DNA of 64,000 nt from Massilia aurea (GTDB lineage: Bacteria > Pseudomonadota > Gammaproteobacteria > Burkholderiales > Burkholderiaceae_D): the NCBI RefSeq assembly GCF_014200505.1, contig NZ_JACHBX010000001.1, positions 1,488,001 to 1,552,000 of the forward strand. Reading direction: 5' to 3'. The position numbers were made by a program, and so were the translations under genes. Positions 27,884 to 36,414 of this stretch are shown piece by piece. Every line of letters begins with the position of its first letter. Position 1 is the stretch's first letter. The notes under the pieces were generated by a model, which was not told the DNA's origin, searched no databases, and worked only from the letters and a program-made list of their open reading frames with translations.

Positions 27884-29526
27884 GGCACAGTTCCCTCTAG
27901 TCTTAGCAGATCATTCACTTCCACGTCGCTAAGGCGAATCAGATCGCCGGCACCACCAATTTTGTACATGCTCAAATCTTTCACTTCACCTGAAATCATC
28001 TTAAATTGAATCACTGGCTTTTCAACATTATGCCATAGCGTGTTGGTGTCACTAAGTTTTTCAATTGATTGCACTGTACTCACATTGCCGGTTACACCCT
28101 CAGCGTATTGTTCGGACACGCCTTTCCACAAATCGCGCGCGTAAGGAGGGTCGCCATACCTAGCATCCCAAGTATAACCCTTGTTGACTTCTTCCCAGCC
28201 GTCAATAATTCGTCCGCCAGATGTCGTCTCCAATGTCACACCATTGATACTCTCCGCATATTTTTGTGCTGCCAACGGATCGCCGGACCAGAATACAGCG
28301 CCGTCCTTCGGTGAACCAACATCCAATCTTTTTATGACTTCATCCCATGAATCGCCGGGACCACTGGGCAAATGCGGCCGCAAAATTTTTCTTCCCTCTT
28401 CGATTTTGGCCGCCGCAAGTACCCTGTCACCACGTTTTTGCGCTTCCTGTGCTTCGTTCGACAATTTCGTTATGCGCTCCCGGTCCGCGGCGACCGCGGC
28501 ATCCACTACGGCCTGCTTCTTCGTATTAGCCCCATCGTCCGGCGGCTTTACTGGATCCGGACTGTCCTTCAGTGGCACGTCATCTGCAGCTGCAACTGGC
28601 GCCGCTTTCGGTTTCGGCTTTGGTTTTGCGACGCCTGCTACTGCTGGCTTGGCAGCGGAAGTTGGCGCTTTCGGCATGGGCTTCGGTAGCACCTTGCCTG
28701 GCGTATCGCGCACGCGTTGCTTTACCGGTACAGTGGCCGCCTTGTTCTCGACCTTCACCCCCGCCGACACCGTATGCGCCTCTTTCGGCGCTGTCTGCGC
28801 CAGGACCTTGCCCAAGCGGGCGTCCAGCTCGGCCAAGGCTAGCGGCATCTGTTTCAACGCATCATGTTGTAGCGCGTAGAATTTCTTTTCCCAAGCCGCC
28901 AAAGTCGCGATAGTGGTTTTCACGCTGTCGAAGTAGCGAAAGCTTTCCAGATGCGTGCGCAACGACCTGACTATGCTGACTAGCTTGCCGATAAATTTTC
29001 CAATCGCCTGCACCAGCGTTTTTTCGTACGTGGCAAATTTCACTGCACGCAGGAATTTCAGCACGTCGCCGTGGACAAACTTTTGCAGGAACTGGACCAG
29101 TTCAACCAGCTTAGTCGCCTCCTTAATCAGCATCAGCATTATCGCGCGCAATGCGGCGCCCAATTCGGAACCAGCGATGCCGCCAACGATAGCACCCGCA
29201 CCGGCTGCTGCCGCGCCGCCTGCAGCCAATGCTAGCGGCAAGGCGACCACAATCAGGCATGCGCTGAGCAGAACCCATTCCATCAGCTCCTCGCGCTTTT
29301 CAGGATGGCTGGCCAGACGCAGGATGACAGCCGTCGCGTCACGTGCGCTGGTCACGATGACAACGCCGGGAACAAAACTGATCAGCATGTCGGCCACGAC
29401 CGCCGACAACGGCCGGTGATCGGCAAATTCACCGAAGAGCACGGATTTTAGCCAGTCCATACCACCGACGATGCCATCCCATGCATCGTCGAGGATCGAA
29501 TCCTTAGGCGGCGACGGCCGCGTCAT
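27880..29526 (-). CDS. T6SS-associated effector with C-terminal CD38/ADP-ribosyl-cyclase-like NADase domain
   Basis: A 548-residue protein. Residues about 40-120 hold two hydrophobic regions (FVPGVVIVTSA; CLIVVALPLALAAGG), then a helical region, a Pro/Lys/Ala-rich linker (about 280-335) and a C-terminal toxin domain (about 400-530). The domain matches human CD38 in order and spacing: FWSG (W413, cf. CD38 W125), TLETT (E433, cf. E146), D442 nine residues later (cf. D155), LWKGVSEQYAEG (W467, cf. W189) and HNVEKP (E502, cf. E226). CD38-type enzymes hydrolyse or cyclise NAD(P)+. It overlaps the VgrG remnant upstream and the immunity gene downstream by ATGA junctions, so delivery by T6SS and NAD+ depletion of competitors is the likely role. 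Confidence 0.8.
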   Translation of the reverse strand: MTRPSPPKDSILDDAWDGIVGGMDWLKSVLFGEFADHRPLSAVVADMLISFVPGVVIVTSARDATAVILRLASHPEKREELMEWVLLSACLIVVALPLALAAGGAAAAGAGAIVGGIAGSELGAALRAIMLMLIKEATKLVELVQFLQKFVHGDVLKFLRAVKFATYEKTLVQAIGKFIGKLVSIVRSLRTHLESFRYFDSVKTTIATLAAWEKKFYALQHDALKQMPLALAELDARLGKVLAQTAPKEAHTVSAGVKVENKAATVPVKQRVRDTPGKVLPKPMPKAPTSAAKPAVAGVAKPKPKPKAAPVAAADDVPLKDSPDPVKPPDDGANTKKQAVVDAAVAADRERITKLSNEAQEAQKRGDRVLAAAKIEEGRKILRPHLPSGPGDSWDEVIKRLDVGSPKDGAVFWSGDPLAAQKYAESINGVTLETTSGGRIIDGWEEVNKGYTWDARYGDPPYARDLWKGVSEQYAEGVTGNVSTVQSIEKLSDTNTLWHNVEKPVIQFKMISGEVKDLSMYKIGGAGDLIRLSDVEVNDLLRLEGTVP

Positions 29527-30149
29527 GCCTTGCCCTCCTCTGGAGCCTTGCGTGGCGTCCAGCTAAGGAGTTCATGAATGTCCTCATCCATTTCTGTACT
29601 GACTGTAGACTGCGCCTGCATCGGCTTGTAGTCGTATTCGATCTTCGCGCTGACGCCCGCGGGCACGCCTACAACGCGCGCAATGCCTGCCGCATCGAGC
29701 ACGCCCTTCCGCGTGCTGCCGTCGCTCAGCGTGGCTTTGTATGCGGCGCCAGCCAGCACCGCACCCCAGTCCGTAAGATGGCGGAACTCCAAGTCGGTCT
29801 TTTGCAGTTCCGGTTTGAGTACGTGCGGCATCACATACGGTTGGGTCGCCGGTCCCGGCATCGTATGCATTGACGCCTTCGCCGTCCATGTCCCAGAGGT
29901 TCCGTTGGTGATGCCGGCCGCGTCGATCTGAATGAACGAGCCGCCTGCGGAAATCATAACCTCATCTTTAGCATGGATTGCGATGCGCGACGTGGTCGAC
30001 AAGAGACGCACAACTTTCTCGGCGATCAGGTCCAAGTCGTCATTTTGCGCTTGGATTTCGACTTTCCCCTTGGCCGCAAATAATTTGATACCGGCGTTAT
30101 AGGCAAAAAGGCTGATTTTCTCCGCGACGCTGGCCAACAGACTTTTGCC
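29523..30149 (-). pseudogene. VgrG C-terminal remnant, cut by an IS6-family element
   Basis: Open frame entering from the IS boundary. It encodes the DUF2345-type beta-helical tail of VgrG (FAAKGKVEIQAQNDDLDLIA; MISAGGSFIQIDAAGI) followed by a C-terminal extension (EFRHLTDWGAVLAGAAYKAT) that probably docks the effector. The gp27/gp5 core of VgrG is missing: the frame ends exactly where the IS begins. The effector gene starts in an ATGA overlap with its stop. A solo tail cannot form a spike. Confidence 0.85.
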
Positions 30150-30973
30150 GGTTCTGTCGCATTAGCAAACCTCCGGTGGCGGGATCAGATAGACTGCGGC
30201 GCCCGACTACTGGATGACTCGACATGCTCAACTTCAAAGGGGCGCGCTTTCCAATTGATGTGATCCTGGTCTGCATCCGCTGGTATGCAGCCTACCCGCT
30301 GAGCTACCGGCACCTCGAAGAGATAATGGAAGAGCGCGGCGTGTCGGTCGACCATTCATCGATCAACCGGTGGGCCATTCGTTTCCTGCCGCTCATAGAG
30401 AAGATGGCCCGGAAAAACAAGCGCCCGGTCGGAGGCAGCTGGCGCATGGATGAGACCTACATCAAGGTCAAGGGCGTCTGGAAATACCTCTACCGCGCTG
30501 TCGACAAGCAGGGTAAGACCGTCGACTTCCTGCTGACGGCAAAGCGCGACATGGCCGCGGCTAAGCGCTTCTTCGAAAAGGCTATGGGAGTGAACGGCGA
30601 TCCGAACAAGGTCGCGATGGACAAGAGCGGCGCCAACAAGGCGGCCATGGATGCGGTCAACGCTGGCCGCGATGTGCCGATCCTTGTACGCCAGGTTAAA
30701 TACCTCAACAACATTGTCGAACAGGACCATCGCGCCATCAAGCGGGTGACTAGGCCAATGCTCAACTTCAAATCGTTCCGGTCTGCCGGCTCTGTACTCG
30801 CAGGCATCGAGTTGATGCACATGATCCGCAAGGGTCAGTTCGCGATCGACGGCGTCGAGGCCATGTCGTTCGCCGACCAATTTTTTGCGCTGGCAGGAAT
30901 AGTCCGTCCAGTTTGAGCGGTGCAGTGGCGTCCTAGGAAAATTCTGTCGTTTGATCAACAACGCGACACAACC
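30150..30973 (+). mobile_element. IS6-family insertion sequence
   Basis: 824 bp element. Left end GGTTCTGTCGCATTAGC; right end, reversed, GGTTGTGTCGCGTTG, so the inverted repeats share GGTT-TGTCGC-TT. The transposase reads left to right. The 8 bp flanks (CTTTTGCC and GTTCTGAA) differ, so there is no target duplication and the two sides were probably joined by recombination or adjacent deletion. Confidence 0.85.
30224..30916 (+). CDS. IS6-family transposase
   Basis: A 230-residue DDE transposase of the IS6/IS26 type: an N-terminal region with FPIDVILVCIRWYAAYPLSY, first catalytic Asp in WRMDETYIKVKGVWKYLYRA, the second in VAMDKSGANKAAM, and the final Glu in NNIVEQDHRAIKR. Length is slightly short of the usual 235-240 but no key residue is missing, so it may be active. 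It lies between two effector modules pointing in opposite directions. Confidence 0.93.
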   Translation: MLNFKGARFPIDVILVCIRWYAAYPLSYRHLEEIMEERGVSVDHSSINRWAIRFLPLIEKMARKNKRPVGGSWRMDETYIKVKGVWKYLYRAVDKQGKTVDFLLTAKRDMAAAKRFFEKAMGVNGDPNKVAMDKSGANKAAMDAVNAGRDVPILVRQVKYLNNIVEQDHRAIKRVTRPMLNFKSFRSAGSVLAGIELMHMIRKGQFAIDGVEAMSFADQFFALAGIVRPV

Positions 30974-30980
30974 GTTCTGA

Positions 30981-31585
30981 ATGGCAGCACTTGCCGTCCC
31001 AGTGATTGAAGGAGCAGCCCTGGCGCTGCTGCGGGCGCTTGGCGTTGTCGCTGTCACGGGTGCCGGCGCGGCCGTTGTCAACGAAGCAGCGAAAAAGAAG
31101 GCTGAGTCAGCTGAGCGAGCAAAGGCAGCGCCTATCGCGAAGGCCGGATCGCAAGCAAAGACGCGCGATAAATGCTCCAAATGTCCTCCCGATTGTGGAA
31201 AGTTAGTCACCCGGAACTGGCACATGTCAGACGAAGCCCGCGCTTATCAAGCGCGAATTACGGGGTTTACGCCCCGCACCGAATGGGAGTTCGGCAACAC
31301 CGATTTTGATGGATTCAAGTCGCAAGCATGCTTGTTGCTAGAAGCCAAAGCGGGTTACGATCAGTTTTTAAGCCAGCAGAGGAAATCGAGGAGACGCCCA
31401 AAGTGTTTTTCCGGCTCACAGGATTAGCTAAGATGAAAAATCAAGCTAAATCACAGAGTATTGTTGTTGAGGCTGCGTCACCAGCCCAATTGCACTGGCA
31501 CTTTATGGAACCGAAATGCTATGCCTACTGTACTGAATCGTTCAGTTTATCCTTACTACCCATTGTTACACACTTGACCCCATGA
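30981..31585 (+). pseudogene. Tox-REase-5 T6SS effector with a frameshift in a T tract
   Basis: The N-terminus (PVIEGAALALLRALGVVAV, then KKKAESAERAKA) is typical of T6SS effectors with a restriction-endonuclease-fold toxin 5 domain. The toxin begins at CSKCPPDCGKLVTRNWHM and runs through ARITGF, DFDGFKSQACLLLEAKAGYD. At 31364-31368 a run of five T shifts the frame; one more T would restore it and join the rest (EEIEETPKVFFRL ... ASPAQLHWHFMEPK) to the natural C-terminus. The stop overlaps the immunity gene start (ATGA). Either a recent inactivation, a sequencing error or slippage control. Confidence 0.82.
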
Positions 31586-32313
31586 GTTTCTATCTCGCTG
31601 TTAGCGCAAACTTCCGGACTGGCACCAGTCTTCCATCCTTGGACGACCAGTACAATGATCTGTGGAAACTCGCCAAATCTCTGGAAACATTGGGCCAACC
31701 GATCAACGATTGGTTCCCGCCTGCGGACACGGAAGTGAACTCCTTGTTAAACCAAGCATTTACCTCCAGTGGCGTCAGCCCTGCCGCACTCGCGCTAGCG
31801 AGGGCTGACAAGGGCAATCGCGCGACTGATCTTCGTACATTGGGGGTCTGGAATGGTAAGGATGACCAGGGCGCGATAGTATATACCGCGACCTATAATA
31901 CCAGCCGCATTCCATCAGATCTGGATTTTAGCGCCGACGGGGTTACCGGATTTATCGACTATAGGAATGTAGTTACACTCGTAAAAGCTGTGATCACTAT
32001 ATGGAACCCTATTTTAGTAAAAGTGGTACCCAGCGGGTACAGCAAACGCCGAATATTCCCTGACCGCCCGCCGGTGGGATGGATGATTTATCTCCCGTTT
32101 GAGGTAAACGCAAAACAAGTCCCTGAAGCGGCCCATGTAATTCCAATCACTGACGGAAAAGGCAAAAAGCAACAAGGAACCTTGATCGTAACGGTGACTA
32201 ATAGGTTCGATGTGACTGACCCAGAACACGTGAAGAAGGCAAATGCCATCGAAACTCGACTTGTAGACCAAGATCTGCTCCCTACGTTGAGGGAGTTTGT
32301 GACAAAATTTTAG
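31582..32313 (+). CDS. Imm52-type immunity protein
   Basis: A 243-residue soluble protein that follows the Tox-REase-5 effector with an ATGA overlap. The pattern (YLAVSANFRTG at the start, LWKLAKSLETLGQPINDWFP, then TPLEVNA-like alternation later) fits Imm52, the usual partner of Tox-REase-5 toxins. Intact, unlike its effector. AT-rich compared with the core. Family assignment is from the pairing plus pattern memory. Confidence 0.78.
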   Translation: MSFYLAVSANFRTGTSLPSLDDQYNDLWKLAKSLETLGQPINDWFPPADTEVNSLLNQAFTSSGVSPAALALARADKGNRATDLRTLGVWNGKDDQGAIVYTATYNTSRIPSDLDFSADGVTGFIDYRNVVTLVKAVITIWNPILVKVVPSGYSKRRIFPDRPPVGWMIYLPFEVNAKQVPEAAHVIPITDGKGKKQQGTLIVTVTNRFDVTDPEHVKKANAIETRLVDQDLLPTLREFVTKF

Positions 32314-32769
32314 CGCACGATTCATTCGATTCGCTTAGCGCTGGCTGTCGTTAACTGCGTGTTTTCGATAGTTAGCCACTAGGGGGCTAGTGTCCCTCTA
32401 TCGAATACTTGTGCAGATGTGATCACCTAATCCTCGATTCCACGTAGGGCGAAGCGCAATTAAGTCGCTTCCACCAGCCTGATATTCAGACCACGTAGGC
32501 CGGCAGAAGATTGCACTTCCTGGCGCGACTGTGAACGCCGGTCCCTTTAGCAAAATCAGACGGCACAGCTCAGTACGGAAGGACAAACACCGTAGCTCCT
32601 AGGCCAGGCTACTTATAAACGACGGAAACTGCACCTTGTCGCCTGTCGTTGAGGATGCAAAAATGCAGGACGATAGAGCCAATATTTGCCCACTCGAAAA
32701 ACATGTCGACACGCATTCGATGAATCCACAAAATCATCAGATCTGGATTTAGCTAATAATCAGCTAAGA
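32314..32769. other. intergenic, no convincing gene
   Basis: 456 bp between the Imm52-like gene and IS21 debris. A 62-codon minus-strand ORF (32398-32586) exists, but it has no ribosome binding site and no recognisable domain; it may be a remnant. Nothing else seen. Confidence 0.45.
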
Positions 32770-33249
32770 TGTTGATTTGCACCGAAAATTGGCCCACTTT
32801 CCCCAGTAATTTGCAACTGAAACTGACCCACGTGAAGAGCACAATTTGACCCGTCTCATCGGCAGGAGAACGGAGTGATCGACGTGGCTTTACTAGGCAT
32901 AATTCGACGCTGGCACATTCGTGATCAGATTCCCCTACGGGAGATCGCCAGACGAATCGGCATCTCGCGCAATACCGTCCGACGTTATCTACGATCGGAA
33001 ATGACTGAGCCCAGCTATGCCGAGCGGCGTATAGCTAGTGGGCTAGACAAATATTCTTTGCAATTATCAGGATGGCTCAAGGCAGAAGCGAGCAAGCCGC
33101 GCAAACAGTGGCGCAGTTTGAAACAGATCCACGCGGACCTGAAAGAACTGGGTTACGAGGGGTCGTATGACCGCGTGGCAGCGTTTGCCAGGCAGTGGAA
33201 GGCGGGTCAAACTGAGTGGGTCAATTCATCGAGCAAACGAACAGCTTGA
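32770..33249 (+). mobile_element. IS21-family remnant, left end and start of istA
   Basis: The left end begins TGTTGATTTGCACC and holds two internal repeats (TTTGCACCGAAAATTGGCCC and TTTGCAACTGAAACTGACCC), the transposase-binding pattern of IS21 ends. The rest of the element, including istB and the right end, is absent. Confidence 0.8.
32875..33249 (+). pseudogene. istA: truncated IS21-family transposase istA
   Basis: A 124-residue N-terminal piece of IstA: helix-turn-helix RRWHIRDQIPLREIARRIGI followed by SRNTVRRYL, and ending in ARQWKAGQTEWVNSSSKRT, where a complete IstA continues into the DDE catalytic domain. The truncation is followed within 70 bp by the 3' end of the next array gene, so the element was cut by deletion. 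Confidence 0.85.
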
Positions 33250-33318
33250 TTTTCTTCAAGATGTCCTCTCAAATTTCAACGGCAGCTTTTGGCCGGCACT
33301 TGCCCTTGCGTACAGCTG

Positions 33319-33900
33319 TCATGACCTGGTTGAAGCATTTTTAGTGCTTGAGTGCCCACCACCTGATTGCCGGGCCTGCTTTCGCCGCTCAAGTAACGCT
33401 CCTGTGCCCGTGACCTGGTCGATGTCCTTAATCAGTGTGTTGATGCGCTCGGTCGGGACGGTGGGGCCAAGGCAACCGGTGTAGAGCACGACACTTTTAT
33501 TGCGATATCCCCGGCCCCGGCTCACGCTCAAACTAAGCGTCGACATATCGGTGAACGTGTTTTCGCAACCGTCGGCCCCTTCCTGGTAACTATCGCGAAT
33601 CTCATCGAAGCTCGCGTTACGCAGCGCCTGTGCGATTTGCGTCAAGCCGCGCCGGTCAATCCGGGATTCATCAGAGCCGCCTGTGTGCTCGAAGGTCGGG
33701 CCAGAGTGACGCACCCGCCCGTCAGAAAAAATCTTGACCTCGAAGGCGGGGCAGTCGAACAGGCAGGCCGATTGCTCGATTGTGAAGGCATCGAAGTCCG
33801 TGAACGGCTTCAACCTCTTCTGTTCGATTGAGCCTGCATCTCTACACGCCGATAGCAGCAATGCCGCCGTGAGGAAGATCCATGTGCTGAGTGATCTCAT
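33319..33900 (-). CDS. putative lipoprotein, DUF6438-like
   Basis: A 193-residue exported protein with a lipobox (LLLSAC, cysteine at residue 19). The mature part has FTIEQSACLFDCPAFEVKIF then DGRVRHSG, the pattern of small DUF6438-type domains (a CP-x-Y/F-like motif followed by a beta-rich region), and a Cys pair (GADGCENTFT ... YTGCLGP). Function unknown. ATG at 33898-33900. First gene of the second part of the array; its downstream repeat seems lost to the IS21 deletion, with only CAGCTTTTGGCCGG left near 33282. Confidence 0.7.
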   Translation of the reverse strand: MRSLSTWIFLTAALLLSACRDAGSIEQKRLKPFTDFDAFTIEQSACLFDCPAFEVKIFSDGRVRHSGPTFEHTGGSDESRIDRRGLTQIAQALRNASFDEIRDSYQEGADGCENTFTDMSTLSLSVSRGRGYRNKSVVLYTGCLGPTVPTERINTLIKDIDQVTGTGALLERRKQARQSGGGHSSTKNASTRS

Positions 33901-33990
33901 CAAAGTTTTCCAGCCATGATTAGCCGATCGGCAACTCGCCGCCACTTGAAAATATAAATGTCGCCGCTTGCAGACAAAGGTGCCGGCGCC

Positions 33991-34092
33991 GTCAGCTTCT
34001 GGTCGAACTTGGCCGTTGGAACAGCATAACAGGTCATCAAAGCCGAAAAGTCGTAGACTATCCCGAAGGGCCGGAGCCGACCCGAAGCAGAC
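33991..34092. repeat. array repeat, copy 5
   Basis: GTCAGCTTCTGGTCGAACTT on the left, AACAGGTCATCAAAGCCG in the centre, CGACCCGAAGCAGAC on the right. It lies 25 bp beyond the stop of the next gene. Confidence 0.8.
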
Positions 34093-34117
34093 CTTGAGAG
34101 TCTTCAATTTTGTTTTG

Positions 34118-34501
34118 CTAAGCGACGGTGATTGGCGTCGTGATCCGGTGACCGTGTGAATTGAAAAAGCTTCCACCTGCAAACCCTTCGAGGGAGCGCT
34201 CGATAAATTCTCTCGCTGTCGTGGTGGAGATTGAATGCTTTTCGTCCGGTGGTATGTGAACGCGCCACCAACGACCAGATCGACTCTGATGTGGCCAGTC
34301 GATGAGATACTTGAGCCACATATGACCACAAAGATTGCAAGTTAAAACAGAGATTTCGGCCCCGTGGCTGTCTTCGCCAACTTCGACGGTTTTATAATCC
34401 TCAAAGCGAAACGGGGGTTCTTCACAGGAACATGAACGCCGTTTCATGGCCTTATCATTCAATCCAGAAAGATTTAAGAGGCGTCTGACAATTCTCATCA
34501 T
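34118..34501 (-). CDS. hypothetical protein with Cys motifs
   Basis: A 127-residue soluble protein, unrecognised. It has two possible zinc-binding pieces (RRSCSCEEPPF and LTCNLCGHMW), a central WPHQSRSGRWWRVHIPPDE segment, and a C-terminal helix (ISTTTAREFIERSLEGFAGG). An inner ATG (M19, 34447) is an alternative start. It is a single gene between array repeats 5 and 6. No link to a known pathway. Confidence 0.6.
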   Translation of the reverse strand: MMRIVRRLLNLSGLNDKAMKRRSCSCEEPPFRFEDYKTVEVGEDSHGAEISVLTCNLCGHMWLKYLIDWPHQSRSGRWWRVHIPPDEKHSISTTTAREFIERSLEGFAGGSFFNSHGHRITTPITVA

Positions 34502-34535
34502 GCTCTCTTCCTAACGAAATGATTGTGGATGCGAT

Positions 34536-34641
34536 GGGCCGCTTTTGGCCGAACTCGGCCACTCACTACAGGATGGCAGGGGGCTCAGAGAGGGAAGCCA
34601 CGGAACGTCACGACAGGCGGCGCCCACCTGCCGCAGCGGTC
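34536..34641. repeat. array repeat, copy 6
   Basis: GGGCCGCTTTTGGCCGAACT on the left, a diverged centre, GTCACGACAGGCGGCGCC and GCAGCGGTC on the right. Less conserved than most copies. Confidence 0.7.
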
Positions 34642-34709
34642 GCCACTGCAATCGCATCTGTCTCAACTATGCTGTGACTCCAAGCGGTACGGGATATCGC
34701 GCCCGCGTA

Positions 34710-35567
34710 TCAGTTGGCGGCCTGCTCGAGGTCGCTGTCGCAGGCGTAGGACTCGCCCTGATCGAAACCGTTGACCGTGACATTTTTCAGGCGGCCATAC
34801 TCGTCGAATGACACATTGGCCAAGCGCTGCGGCTCGGTGCCGACGGCATAGGCGGCCCCGCTCTCGCTGAGCATCACTTGTTCGGTGGTGACCTTGTTCA
34901 AGTCGAAAGTCTGGGTACCCACCCTGAGCAGATTGCCCTCCAGCTGGAAATCGACCTTCCGTCGGTTCATGATGTCCTGACCGGCGCCAACGCAGGTCAC
35001 CTTGCGTGGCTTGACCGTGAATTGCTGGGCGTAGGTTGTGAACAGGGTCTTGCCATCAAGCGGCAGCACGTCCTTCACGCCGCTGCAGCTGATGTCCTTG
35101 TCGCCGTACTTTGCTATTACGTTGTCAGTGTTGCCCGGGCCGGAATTCTGCAGCGTGAGGAACAGCTCGCCCACTTCGCCGATCAAGGACACGCCCTCGG
35201 CTTGCTTACCAGGAGGCGTGCGCAGCAAGGTTGCCTCGCCCTCGTGCAGATTGGCGCTGAAGGTGCCGATAGTCACCGCGCCATTGCTGCCGACCTTTAC
35301 TTCTGTTGCCACCGGCTTCATCTGCAAGCCTTCTGTACACTTCCCGCCGAATCTGCCTTGCAGGGCACCGGCGATCGGCTGCCAGTAATCGACCTTCGGC
35401 AGTGTTGGTTCGGCCTGCTCGGCGGCTTCTGCGACCTTAGCCCGCTCTTCGGCGGCTGCCTGTTCGGTCTCGGGCTCGCGGTCATCAGTAGATTTGCTGC
35501 AAGCAGTAACGCCGAGAGCAGCGACAATCAGCAGGAGTGAAAAAACAGGAGGGCGGTGCGGACGCAT
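34710..35567 (-). CDS. putative lipoprotein, unrecognised
   Basis: A 285-residue exported lipoprotein: signal peptide with lipobox (ALGVTAC, Cys about 21), a charged Glu/Ala-rich linker (EPETEQAAAEERAKVAEAAE), then a folded domain with paired cysteines (GGKCTEG, DISCSGVKDV, KVTCVGAG, SYACDSD). No family recognised. The ATG at 35565-35567 has GGAGGG upstream; the open frame continues to 35783 but without signal peptide. Last of three closely spaced genes between repeats 6 and 7. Confidence 0.75.
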   Translation of the reverse strand: MRPHRPPVFSLLLIVAALGVTACSKSTDDREPETEQAAAEERAKVAEAAEQAEPTLPKVDYWQPIAGALQGRFGGKCTEGLQMKPVATEVKVGSNGAVTIGTFSANLHEGEATLLRTPPGKQAEGVSLIGEVGELFLTLQNSGPGNTDNVIAKYGDKDISCSGVKDVLPLDGKTLFTTYAQQFTVKPRKVTCVGAGQDIMNRRKVDFQLEGNLLRVGTQTFDLNKVTTEQVMLSESGAAYAVGTEPQRLANVSFDEYGRLKNVTVNGFDQGESYACDSDLEQAAN

Positions 35568-35577
35568 AGGCTGTAAG

Positions 35578-35775
35578 TTAAGATTTAAGCAATGATTGCA
35601 GATCATATCCGAAACGAATACGCGTGATAAGCCCAACCGTACACTGGATTGCGTCGTCAGCAAAGCTGCCAACCTGCTGTCGCCCCTCGAACAAGGCCGT
35701 CTGGGTGCCGGGCAATGAAAGCTGCACGAGATCCAGCTTCCCGAACAGCAGTTCGTAGATTTCGCTCGAAACCAC
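35578..35775 (-). CDS. small hypothetical protein
   Basis: A 65-residue frame from a GTG at 35775, with coding-like composition (LVQLSLPGTQTALFEGRQQV; IQCTVGLITRIRFGYDL). It is 10 bp upstream of the lipoprotein gene and 8 bp downstream of the preceding one, so it may be the middle gene of a small operon, or a remnant of a longer gene. Not recognised. Confidence 0.4.
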   Translation of the reverse strand: MVSSEIYELLFGKLDLVQLSLPGTQTALFEGRQQVGSFADDAIQCTVGLITRIRFGYDLQSLLKS

Positions 35776-35782
35776 AGAACCA

Positions 35783-36028
35783 TTAGGGAGTGGCCCAGCG
35801 ACTTGTTGCTAAATCGTACCGAACCCGACCGCTCAGTCGAAGAACCTGTAACCGTTCATTGATCGTTGTATGCGCACTATCACTTGGCGAGACCTCGGCT
35901 CGTCGAATATTAAGACGCAATACTTGATCACGAACTGCAGGAACTTCAGATAGTTCACTCCGCCTGGATGAGCGGGTCGCGAGCATTTCAACAATTGCGA
36001 AGTCAAGCGAGGTGAAATCACCTTTCAT
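35783..36028 (-). CDS. small protein, possible winged-helix domain
   Basis: An 81-residue protein. The alternation DFAIVEMLATRSSRRSELSE, AVRDQVLRLNI and TINERLQVLRLSGRVRYDLA resembles a short winged helix (three helices then a wing), hinting at DNA binding. No strong ribosome binding site. First of the three genes between repeats 6 and 7. Family not recognised; the fold call is by eye. Confidence 0.5.
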   Translation of the reverse strand: MKGDFTSLDFAIVEMLATRSSRRSELSEVPAVRDQVLRLNIRRAEVSPSDSAHTTINERLQVLRLSGRVRYDLATSRWATP

Positions 36029-36083
36029 CGTGCATCATTTAGCATATCTGCATAGTAGGTACAGGTGGATCTAACCGGTGACA

Positions 36084-36141
36084 GTCCGCTCTTGGCCGAT
36101 TCCTGCCTGTCGCGACCGGCTGGTTTCGACCCGAAGCGGAC
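36084..36141. repeat. array repeat, copy 7 (short form)
   Basis: A 58 bp version: GTCCGCTCTTGGCCGATTCC joined by CTGTCGCGACCGGCTGG to CGACCCGAAGCGGAC. Copy 10 has the same short form. Confidence 0.75.
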
Positions 36142-36160
36142 GGTCGTCGAAGGGCCAGCC

Positions 36161-36397
36161 TCATCGATGCACCAATCGCCACTTTCCTATACAGCCAACA
36201 AGCAAAAAATAGGACGCCGCCATGAGCCAGAGCATGTTGCCCCATCCGATGCGCGGCCAGCCGTAGTCGTGAAAGTACTTAGCATTGACCGTCCAACTCG
36301 TGTAAGCGGAAAAAGCAAATAAGACTAGCAAAACCGCACCAAAGCCACCGACAAGAAGGCGCGCAACATATCCAATCTTATGGTGTTTAGTATCCAT
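36161..36397 (-). CDS. small membrane protein, unrecognised
   Basis: A 78-residue protein with two membrane helices (about residues 10-30 and 50-70: LWLMAASYFLLVGCIG). N-terminus MDTKHHKIG. A single gene 19 bp from repeat 7 and 18 bp from repeat 8. Function unknown. Confidence 0.6.
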   Translation of the reverse strand: MDTKHHKIGYVARLLVGGFGAVLLVLFAFSAYTSWTVNAKYFHDYGWPRIGWGNMLWLMAASYFLLVGCIGKWRLVHR

Positions 36398-36414
36398 ATC
36401 TTATGTCCGGTTAT

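Noticed and set aside
30150..30973. Target-site duplication around the IS6 element
   Set aside because: The 8 bp flanks CTTTTGCC and GTTCTGAA differ.
32398..32586. 62-codon minus-strand ORF
   Set aside because: No ribosome binding site, no domain, isolated in IS debris; could be a remnant but not supported as a gene.
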